DNA of 64,000 nt from NCBI GenBank assembly GCA_016715465.1, contig JADKAA010000029.1, positions 930,001 to 994,000 of the forward strand. Direction: 5' to 3'. The translations under genes were made by a program, and so were the position numbers. This stretch comes from Saprospiraceae bacterium (GTDB taxonomy: Bacteria > Bacteroidota > Bacteroidia > Chitinophagales > Saprospiraceae). Shown here piece after piece: positions 1 to 7,690 of this stretch (position 1 is its first letter; each line of letters begins with the position of its first letter). The notes under the pieces are model-generated. The model was not told where the DNA came from. It searched no databases and saw only the letters and a program-made list of their open reading frames with translations.

Positions 1-2750
1 GCTGAAATCAAAAAAAGAAAGACCATTTCGGTATTAAGGGAAGGTGTAAAGGATCGGGGTCAAAAATTGGATTTGGTGTACTTCAAACCAAATCACAGTA
101 GAACCCCGGAACATTTGGATGGGTTTCAAAAAAACAGAATTACGGTCATCCGGCAGCTCAAATATTCAACCAAAAATGAAAATTCCATTGACATTGTCTT
201 ATTTATCAATGGCTTACCTGTTATTACATTAGAGTTGAAAAATGCTTTGACCGGCCAGTATCTTCACCATGCCATTAAACAGTACATTGAAGACAGAGAT
301 CCAAAAGAACCGCTTTTGGAATTCAGACGATGTCTGGTGCATTTTGCAGTAAGTACGGAACAGGTGAGCATGTGCACCGAATTAAAAGGCAGGGGTACCT
401 TCTTTTTGCCTTTCAATAAGGCACTGGTCAATGAGGATGATGACGATTATGCCACTTCCTACCTATGGAAGGACGTACTAAGAAAGGACTCATTGCTCGA
501 CCTGATTCAGAATTATGTCAATCTTCAAATAAATAAGGAGAAATACTACGATATCCAAACAAAAGCCCTGAAAGAAAAGGAAAAACCGGTGTTGATTTTC
601 CCGCGTTTTCATCAGCGAAGGGCCGTGCAGAATTTATTGGAAGCAGTGCGCAAGGATGGCGTTGGAAATAAATATTTGATACAACATTCGGCAGGTTCAG
701 GCAAATCAAACACAATTTCCTGGCTGGCACACCGCCTTTCTGATTTTTACTGTCACCCAGACGATGAAAAGGCATTGTACAACAGTGTCATTGTAGTTAC
801 GGACCGGCGGGTTTTGGACAAACAAATCCAGGATAACATCAGGCAATTTGAACAGATGCCGGGTACCGTTGAATACATCGATAAAAACAAAACCGGTCAG
901 GATTTAAAGACCGCCATTGAGATAGGGAAAAGAGTAATTGTAACCACCCTTCAAAAGTTTCCGGTCATTTCAGATGTCATTGCGCAAAATAAGGATAAAA
1001 CCTATGCCGTCATAATTGATGAAGCCCACAGTTCGCAAGCCGGTGAATCAGCCAGGCACTTAAGAAAAGCCCTGTCACTGGAAGAAGCAGAATCTGCTGA
1101 CGGCGTGGACAAGGATCTTGACGACTTGATTGCGGATGAAATCAAAAAAAAGGGTGACCAGGCAAATATATCTTTTTTTGCATTTACCGCTACTCCAAAG
1201 CCAAAAACATTAGAACTCTTTGGCACCACAAGAAATGGTCAGAAAGAGGCATTTGATCTATATACCATGGAGCAGGCCATAAAAGAAGGCTTCATAAAGG
1301 ACGTGTTGAAAAACTACATGAGTTGGAAACGTTACTACAAGCTCATAAAACGAACAGAAATAGCGGATAAGGAATACGAAAAGAAGAAAACGGTAAGATT
1401 GCTGTCTTCTTATGTGGATTTACAAGACCATGCCATTGAAAAAAAGGCAAGGATCATGATAGAACATTTTGTATCGCAAACGCAAAAAGAAATACAAGGC
1501 AAAGCAAGGGCAATGTTGGTTACCCGTTCCAGGCTTCATGCCGTGCGCTTTAAACGCAAATTTGACGACATCATGCGTGAAATGAAATTGCCCTATGGGG
1601 CATTGGTGGCATTTAGCGGCACGGTGACCGATGCGGAAACAGGCCAGGATTACACCAAAGAAAATATGAACAACCTGGGTGGTAAAATTGAAATTCCGGA
1701 TGCCTTTAAATTACCTCAGTACAGAATCCTCATTGTGGCAAATATGTATCAAACCGGCTTTGATGAACCCTTGCTCCACACGATGTTTGTGGATAAAAAA
1801 TTGGGCGGTTCCAGTACCGTACAAACCCTAAGCAGGTTAAACAGAACTGCTCCGGGAAAAGACTCCACTATGGTACTGGATTTTGTAAATGATCCCGAAA
1901 AAGTGCAGGAAGACTTCCAGATGTATTATGGAAGTAACTAGATGGAATTGGCCGACCAAACAGACCCAAATAGCCTGTATGATGTGCAGCACAAAATTGA
2001 AGATTTCAACATTATTTACCAAAATGACATTGAAGCGTATGCCAAGCTATTTTTCACGAAAGGAGATCATAAAGAAAAGTTGCAGCCCATTTTAAATGAA
2101 GTGGTGAAAAGATATAATGCCCAATTGTATGAAGACCAACAAGTGGCATTCAAAGCAAACATTAAAAGTTATGTTCGCCTTTACGGCTTTCTTTCGTAGA
2201 TCATCACTTGCACGGATGTACAGTTAGAAAAGTATTACGTCTTTTTATCAGACCGCTTTAAAAACTGCCAGCAAGTCCTCATGCACTTCCTACAGAAGTA
2301 TTGGAGGAAATCGATTTGGACAGTTACAAGCTGCAACATCAGTTCACCACAGATTTGGCCCTTCAAAGCAATAATACTTCCATTCAGGGCATGACTCCCG
2401 GCACCGACGGAAAAAAAGAAGATGAAGAATTTGAGTGGTTAACCCACATCATTAAGGTATTGAATGAAACCTACGGCCTGGATTTGAAAGAAGAAGACAA
2501 AGTTGAGTTTGAACGGATGCGCAAAAACATCTACGCCAACGATGATTTGATGAGCTTTTTCAACAACAAAAATACCAAAGACAATATCCAGGACAAATTC
2601 AATGAAGAAATCGATAACGAACTGTTGAATTTCATCAACACCAAACTCGAACTTTACAATAAACTTTCAGAAGACAAGGTAAACCTGATGTTCAAAAGAC
2701 TGTGGTTCAACGACATTTATGACCAAAAAGTAAGGGGAATTCTGAAGTAA
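1..2750 (+). pseudogene. hsdR: Type I restriction enzyme R subunit (HsdR), 5'-truncated by window edge and frame-disrupted
   Basis: HsdR is the ATP-driven translocase and nuclease subunit of type I restriction systems. The frame is open from base 1, so the true start lies upstream; the first in-frame TTG at 67 is not the start. Visible motifs are the nuclease ELK triad (LELKNA, about base 235), Walker A GSGKSN (about 700), DEAH box (about 1018), FTATPK (about 1185) and the motif VI region TLSRLNRT (about 1830). TAG stops occur at 1939-1941 and 2197-2199, and the frame changes near 2260, yet conserved sequence continues in the next frame to a TAA at 2748-2750. At 1939 the local sequence reads as YYEVTRMEL if one G is removed and one A added. 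At 2260-2264 an A5 run would restore DRFKKLPASP if it were A6. The second TAG fits a C-to-T change of a Gln codon. HsdM and HsdS are not in the window. It could be a genuine pseudogene or partly the result of sequence error. Confidence 0.88.
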
Positions 2751-2841
2751 GCAATTAGACTAAAATTGGTATAACTTAATTAGGGGCTAGGACACAATAA
2801 TTGCCAAGCTATTTTAGGAATGCACAAACTGGTCGCATTAA

Positions 2842-2893
2842 ATTGCCCTAAGCAGAGCGTATTGCCCTAAGGCGATAGCCGCATTGCCCTAAG
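2842..2893 (+). repeat. Three short direct repeats ATTGCCCTAAG
   Basis: The 11-mer ATTGCCCTAAG occurs at about 2842, 2861 and 2883, separated by short non-identical linkers, in the gap between the hsdR remnant and the convergent GH13 gene. A degenerate fourth unit follows near 2902. There is no palindrome or T-run, so it does not look like an intrinsic terminator. No function is assigned. Confidence 0.6.
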
Positions 2894-2911
2894 CCGAAGG
2901 CGAATTGCTCC

Positions 2912-5900
2912 CTATCTTACCTCCAACAAGCCTACCTTCTTAGTTCCACCAATCATGAGCTCATACAAATACAAAGCCGTGGGTAAATCCGGTAAATTGA
3001 GGGATGATTCCGTTGTGCGCACATCCACCAGTTTTTCTCCGGTCAACCTGAACAAACGAAAGATCTTCTCGCCTTCTCCGGCCCTGAAATTGACCCGGCC
3101 ATCGCTGGGGTTGGGATAAATGCCAATGGATGATGTATCTGTCTCCGTGTCCACCACGGCCACTGTACCCTGGTTCTTCAAAAAGAAATCCTGGTTGGAT
3201 GCAATGAATCCGCTGGCGATAGATCCCGGTGTGCCGGTGCCTTTGATCGAACCGTCCGCATTGCGGAAAACGGCAGCGATCCAGTATGGAAATTCGCCAT
3301 CCTTTAAACCATAATAGGTGCGGGGTTTAAGGGTTATCTTCCACAAATTGGTGCCGGGAATTTTAGTCATTTTGCCCACGCCATCGTCCTGGCCCCAGTT
3401 GCCCTTTACTTTGTTCCAGGCTGAAGACTGGGGTGAAGTGGTGTTGACAATGCCCACGCCGCTGTGCATGTAGATTTTATCGCTGTTCACCAGTTCGCGG
3501 TTGCCCTGGCTTGCGTCGAAGACAATGGTGATCTCTTCATCCAGGTCAAACGATGGCGGGTCAAGCGTCACAAACGGATCATTTGATGCCACTTCAAAAA
3601 CAATGTCGCGGTTGCGGAAACCTTTGCCAAGGTTTTCATTGGGGCCATCTCTGAAATATTTGACCAGCTTATAAATGTCTTCGCTATTGCTGACGCCGTA
3701 ATATTGCGCCGGCACAAAGCTGATCTGCCATTTGTTGTCTCCCACATAGGTCATCTGTCCTACTCCATCGTCTTTAAATGTACCCACTACGTTGGTCAGG
3801 GCATTGGTGTTGAGATTTTTGATGACACCCGAATGAAAATATACCTTGTTGGCATCAATGAGTCCATTGGTGCCTGCTTTGGATGCCTTTTTCGCATCAA
3901 AGGTGACGGTGATGAGGTCATCCTGTGTAAAGCCCACGGGAGTGATGGTCACCGGGTTCTGAAATACCTCTACCACATCCGGCCTTCCTTCGGACAAACG
4001 CTTGGTAGTGTAAATTTCCCATTCTCCTGCCTGTAATGTGATCGGTGTCGAACCATTGGTCACCACAATGCTGTCGCCTTCAAAATAATTGTACCACTTG
4101 CCCATTACCGGAAAATTAGGGCTAACACTTTCTTCGGCCAGTCCGAAATTGCCTATGACCACCAGGTCGATGCCGGATGTATTAAAAACCAGCCTTCTTG
4201 TATTGCCGGTAAGTTTGTGGCCCGTGGTCGCCGCAGCCAGTTTATCCGGGCCGATCTTATTCCTCACCTCAAGAATGCCCTGGTAACTTTCATAAATGTG
4301 CTGACGCAACTCGTCCTCGTAATAGCCCAGCCCATCAGGACCCCATGGCAGAGGTTTACGGCCCAGCCTTCCATTGAAATCGATGTCGATGTCATAACCG
4401 AGTTCGTCGAACTGCCAGATCATCTTAGGACCCGGGAAAAGAAAGGCAAAGGCAGCAGTTAACTTCGCTCTTTCGTACATGATCTCAGTTTGTTTTACGC
4501 TGTAGCCACCTTTGGTGAGCCCTTTGGTAAGCGCGGTTTGAGCAATTCTCTGCTCGTCGTGACTGTCAAAGTAGGAGACATGGCTTCCCAACTGCATATC
4601 GGCAAAAGTTCCTGTATTGGCACCGGTAATGGCCGGCACAAAATCATATGACCTGTTGCGCCACATCTTAAATCCATAAGTACCCAGGATCTTTTCTTCG
4701 TCTGCGGGAGCCCAATGCTCCAATATAATGTAGGCATCTTTGTCGTATGCCCAAATCTTTTCGCCCATGCGTTTGATCAGGTTGATGCGGCTTTGGTCAA
4801 AACCATCCACACTGCCATTGGGCGCATTATTGGTAAATCCTTTCGTGAAATCAAAGCGGAAGCCGTCGAAGTGAAACTCCTCCAGCCAGTGCCGGTTTAC
4901 GCGGTCCACAAATTCTTTGGTATACGAACTTTCATGATTGAAATCGTAACCCCATTGGTACTGACCCACATACTCACGGTTGAACCACGGATTGTTTGCT
5001 GCCGGTTTGCCGCTGTCGAAATACAGCTGCACCATAGGGTTTTGTCCAAAAGCATGGTTGAGTACGATGTCCATGATGACGGCGATGCCATGCTGGTGGC
5101 AGGTTTCAATGAACTTCCTCAGGTCATCAGCGGTTCCGTAATACTTATCTGTGGCAAAAAAATAGGAAGGATTATACCCCCATGAATCATTGCCCTCAAA
5201 TTCATTGACCGGCATAAGTTCGATGGCATCGATACCCAGTCGCTTTAAATAGGAAATGGTATCGGTAAGGTCCTTGTAACTATGTGACTTCAGGAAATCA
5301 CGCACATGCAACTCATAAATGACGAGGTTATCGACCTTAGGCCGCTGCCACAAACTTTCGGAAACCGACCAGTTGTATGGTTTTTTATTCGTTTGTAAAA
5401 CGGTCGCCAAACCGTATTCCGTTTTGTTGTAGGCCGGTATATTGGGAAAAACACCGGGCTCAATATATGCATCGTTCCACGGATCGGCCACCTGCGTCGC
5501 ATAGGGATCACCGATGCGGATGTTGCCATCGACCCAATACTGAAACACATATGGCTTACCCGGTTGCAGCCCCGTGACGGTTGTCCAGTAATACCGGCCA
5601 TCGGGTGTCACATTCATCTGGTAGTTTTCATTGTACTTCCAGTTGGTGAAGTCACCCACCGCGTACACAAATGATTTTCCGGGTGCCTCCAGCACGAGGG
5701 TTGCCGTGGTCGAATCAGCCGGGTAATTAATGCCCGCTTTTGAACCAGTTGGCAACGCAGCTATTGTATTGACATTGCGGATGACGATCTCAACTGATTT
5801 TTCCGCAGTAACCACTTGTCCGTTGATCCTGGCCTCCACCCTTATTTTAATGGTTTGTGAAGCAGTAACCAAATAGTCATAAGACAGTGCCTTGCCAGAG

Positions 5901-6520
5901 CTTACTGTTGCGCTTTCCACGAATCCATTTCCGCTATCAAGCAAAAGTTTCATTTCTGTTACACTGGAAGAAGCTGATACCCGGATGGGAAGCGTACTTC
6001 CGGAGGGTACTACGACGGCCTGGTTACCCGCCGGTTGATCGATGCCCACATAAACACCTGAATTCAGGTTGATGTAAAAATCCTGATTGGCTGCAACGGT
6101 ACCCCAGCCATAATTACCGGGATCGATGGTTCCTTTTTTATCGCCATTGGCACTCCTGAATACGCAGGCTATTCTGAAAATATTCGTGCCGGCCGGCACC
6201 CCAAAATAAGCACGTACCGAGGGGCTGTATTTGATTTGCCACTTATCATTTCCGATCTTGGTCATCTTGCCAATGCCATCGTCTTTACCCCAGTTTCCTT
6301 TCACATATTGCCAGGCGGTGCCATTGATGCCAGCTGTCACCACACCGTGGTGCATATACACAGAAGTAGCACCCATCAACTCATTATTTCCCTGTGCCGC
6401 GTCGAAAATCAGCGTTATCTCATCATCACCACCTCCATTTGCCGGATCGATGGATACAATTTGTGCTGAAAGCACCGTACATATCCCTACAATCAGGCAG
6501 GAAAGCCATATTCGTTTCAT
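2912..6520 (-). CDS. Secreted GH13 alpha-amylase family glycosidase with T9SS type A sorting domain
   Basis: This enzyme probably hydrolyses or rearranges alpha-glucans at the cell surface. The start is the ATG at 6520 (MKRIWLS), which opens a signal peptide ending near LSAQ; the longer TTG start at 6538 adds a non-signal tail. In order it has an unnamed beta-domain (about residues 20-155), an Ig-like segment, a CBM48-like module with GDFTNW, then the GH13 barrel. The barrel shows region I DIVLNH, region II GFRFDF with the nucleophile near Asp557, region III with the acid/base near Glu601, and region IV SHD near 653-655. Two more copies of the N-terminal domain type follow, recognised by FDA...YMHSGV and DDGVGKMT signatures. 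The C-terminus (YPNPSDGRV...) is a T9SS type A sorting domain. At about 1,200 residues it is much larger than a plain amylase because of these modules. No SusC/SusD genes are adjacent. Exact substrate is not determinable. Confidence 0.93.
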   Translation of the reverse strand: MKRIWLSCLIVGICTVLSAQIVSIDPANGGGDDEITLIFDAAQGNNELMGATSVYMHHGVVTAGINGTAWQYVKGNWGKDDGIGKMTKIGNDKWQIKYSPSVRAYFGVPAGTNIFRIACVFRSANGDKKGTIDPGNYGWGTVAANQDFYINLNSGVYVGIDQPAGNQAVVVPSGSTLPIRVSASSSVTEMKLLLDSGNGFVESATVSSGKALSYDYLVTASQTIKIRVEARINGQVVTAEKSVEIVIRNVNTIAALPTGSKAGINYPADSTTATLVLEAPGKSFVYAVGDFTNWKYNENYQMNVTPDGRYYWTTVTGLQPGKPYVFQYWVDGNIRIGDPYATQVADPWNDAYIEPGVFPNIPAYNKTEYGLATVLQTNKKPYNWSVSESLWQRPKVDNLVIYELHVRDFLKSHSYKDLTDTISYLKRLGIDAIELMPVNEFEGNDSWGYNPSYFFATDKYYGTADDLRKFIETCHQHGIAVIMDIVLNHAFGQNPMVQLYFDSGKPAANNPWFNREYVGQYQWGYDFNHESSYTKEFVDRVNRHWLEEFHFDGFRFDFTKGFTNNAPNGSVDGFDQSRINLIKRMGEKIWAYDKDAYIILEHWAPADEEKILGTYGFKMWRNRSYDFVPAITGANTGTFADMQLGSHVSYFDSHDEQRIAQTALTKGLTKGGYSVKQTEIMYERAKLTAAFAFLFPGPKMIWQFDELGYDIDIDFNGRLGRKPLPWGPDGLGYYEDELRQHIYESYQGILEVRNKIGPDKLAAATTGHKLTGNTRRLVFNTSGIDLVVIGNFGLAEESVSPNFPVMGKWYNYFEGDSIVVTNGSTPITLQAGEWEIYTTKRLSEGRPDVVEVFQNPVTITPVGFTQDDLITVTFDAKKASKAGTNGLIDANKVYFHSGVIKNLNTNALTNVVGTFKDDGVGQMTYVGDNKWQISFVPAQYYGVSNSEDIYKLVKYFRDGPNENLGKGFRNRDIVFEVASNDPFVTLDPPSFDLDEEITIVFDASQGNRELVNSDKIYMHSGVGIVNTTSPQSSAWNKVKGNWGQDDGVGKMTKIPGTNLWKITLKPRTYYGLKDGEFPYWIAAVFRNADGSIKGTGTPGSIASGFIASNQDFFLKNQGTVAVVDTETDTSSIGIYPNPSDGRVNFRAGEGEKIFRLFRLTGEKLVDVRTTESSLNLPDLPTALYLYELMIGGTKKVGLLEVR

Positions 6521-6575
6521 GCTCTCTATTTTATACAAAGATACCGCAAAAGTGGGAGTTTATCAATAGGTATCA

Positions 6576-6610
6576 GGGACAGGGACTAGGGACTAGGGAC
6601 TAGGGATTAG
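6576..6610 (+). repeat. Short G-rich heptad tract (GGGACTA)n
   Basis: Five GGG runs lie at 6576, 6582, 6589, 6596 and 6603. They form three GGGACTA heptads followed by GGGATTA, preceded by a six-base GGGACA. Four or more GGG tracts with 3-4 base loops fit an intramolecular G-quadruplex on the plus strand. The rest of the 6521-6829 gap is AT-rich and shows no gene or RNA signature to me. The tract lies upstream of the GH13 start and downstream of the four-helix-bundle gene. Confidence 0.75.
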
Positions 6611-6829
6611 AAATGACCGAACGGTTAATTCATTCCAGAAATTGAGCTCATGCGAGCTGAAAGCCAATTATTCACACGCCTATTTACAGTAAACCTAATA
6701 ATTAATTAAGTTCAGGAATAGTACACTCGTCGCATGGATGACAATTATTTTTCATCAATACAGATATTTTTGAGTGCAGGAGTAAGCATGATTCAATAAA
6801 TAAATATCATAGGCCTTATAAATAATGTG

Positions 6830-7198
6830 TCAGTGTTCCTGTACTAACTTTTTCATGATGGTATTCAGCATCTTGCCGACTTCTTTACTTAAATTTAAAA
6901 TATCGTCAATATCTTTTTCCTCAGTAAATCCTAAAGAATGGGACAATAGAACCAATGTTTCCAGTTCAGCCAATGAACCGGAAGCAATTCCTAAAAAATA
7001 CTTATATTGATTCTTTGAATTCCGCGAATGCCCTTCCGCTATATTTGCCACAACGGACACTGATGCACGCCTGAGTTGAGAAGTCAACCCATACAATTCA
7101 TCTTTAGGCAACAACCGGGTCAGGAGGTAAACCCTCTTACATAGATCCATTCCTTTTTGCCATACAAATAGATTCCCATAGTATTTGATATTTTCCAT
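6830..7198 (-). CDS. Four-helix bundle protein (23S rRNA intervening-sequence protein family)
   Basis: This 122-residue protein matches the small S23/IVP-type four-helix-bundle family by length and hallmark segments: FxVWQKGMDLC near the N-terminus, LYGLTSQLRRASVSVVANIAEG in the middle and the KNQYKYFLGIASGSLAELETLV helix. Members occur inside rRNA intervening sequences but more often as scattered single genes; the related Avd protein of diversity-generating retroelements binds nucleic acid. Here it stands alone, with no reverse transcriptase, rRNA or partner gene nearby. It sits between the short plus-strand G-rich heptad tract at 6576-6610 and the long minus-strand array at 7269-7590. The biochemical role of the family is unknown; association with the repeats is only positional. 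Confidence 0.85.
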   Translation of the reverse strand: MENIKYYGNLFVWQKGMDLCKRVYLLTRLLPKDELYGLTSQLRRASVSVVANIAEGHSRNSKNQYKYFLGIASGSLAELETLVLLSHSLGFTEEKDIDDILNLSKEVGKMLNTIMKKLVQEH

Positions 7199-7268
7199 AA
7201 CATAAAATTAGCCGGGTTGAATAATGCCTCAAGTTGCAACGTTTAAAGTTAAAAATCAAGACCCTCCC

Positions 7269-7590
7269 TGATCCCTGATCCCTGACCCCTGATCCCTGAT
7301 CCCTGATCCCTGACCCCTGATCCCTGACCCCTGATCCCTGATCCCTGACCCCTGACCCCTGATCCCTGACCCCTGATCCCTGACCCCTGATCCCTGACCC
7401 CTGACCCCTGATCCCTGACCCCTGATCCCTGACCCCTGACCCCTGACCCCTGATCCCTGATCCCTGATCCCTGATCCCTGACCCCTGACCCCTGATCCCT
7501 GACCCCTGATCCCTGACCCCTGATCCCTGATCCCTGACCCCTGATCCCTGATCCCTGATCCCTGATCCCTGATCCCTGATCCCTGATCCC
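7269..7590 (-). repeat. 46-unit perfect heptad array (GGGATCA/GGGGTCA on the minus strand)
   Basis: Reading the plus strand from 7269, the sequence is 46 consecutive heptads, each TGATCCC (28 units) or TGACCCC (18 units), with no indel or other substitution. The C-type units are numbers 3, 7, 9, 12, 13, 15, 17, 19, 20, 22, 24, 25, 26, 31, 32, 34, 36 and 39. The last seven units are all T-type. The minus strand has a GGG or GGGG tract every 7 bases, which fits G-quadruplex formation, and the T-type unit contains GATC. Seven bases do not fit codons, so all frames repeat every 21 bases and long spurious ORFs arise. The array lies between ftsK and the four-helix-bundle gene and fills most of the 7199-7690 gap. 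Confidence 0.95.
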
Positions 7591-7632
7591 TGAAATCAAA
7601 CATCCCTTACCAGGGTGAGCCGATAAGGGATG
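7591..7632 (-). terminator. Candidate intrinsic terminator after ftsK
   Basis: CATCCCTTA (7601-7609) and TAAGGGATG (7624-7632) form a perfect 9-bp stem with a 14-base loop. In the ftsK direction it is followed by TTTGATTT, a short U-rich stretch. It lies about 60 bases past the ftsK stop and would shield the heptad array from ftsK read-through. A second small hairpin, CCGGC-CTA-GCCGG, lies at 7650-7662. Confidence 0.5.
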
Positions 7633-7690
7633 CGTCATTCACAAGTTGGCCGGCCTAGCCGGTACCTGTCTCAATTGGTATTTGGAATAT

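Noticed and set aside
1939..2199. Recoding of TAG as an amino acid (two in-frame TAG codons in hsdR)
   Set aside because: Other genes here end properly at TAG, for example the GH13 gene (2912-2914) and the gene ending at 39368, so TAG is a stop in this genome.
6830..7198. Diversity-generating retroelement, because Avd-like proteins have this fold
   Set aside because: No reverse transcriptase, template or variable repeat lies in the window.
7269..7590. CRISPR array
   Set aside because: Units are 7 bases, contiguous and without spacers, and there are no cas genes.
7249..7638. Long minus-strand ORFs across the heptad array (129 and 115 codons, GIRDQGS-type repeats)
   Set aside because: They arise because a 7-base unit gives a 21-base frame period without stops; two frames are open at once and neither has a plausible start or family.
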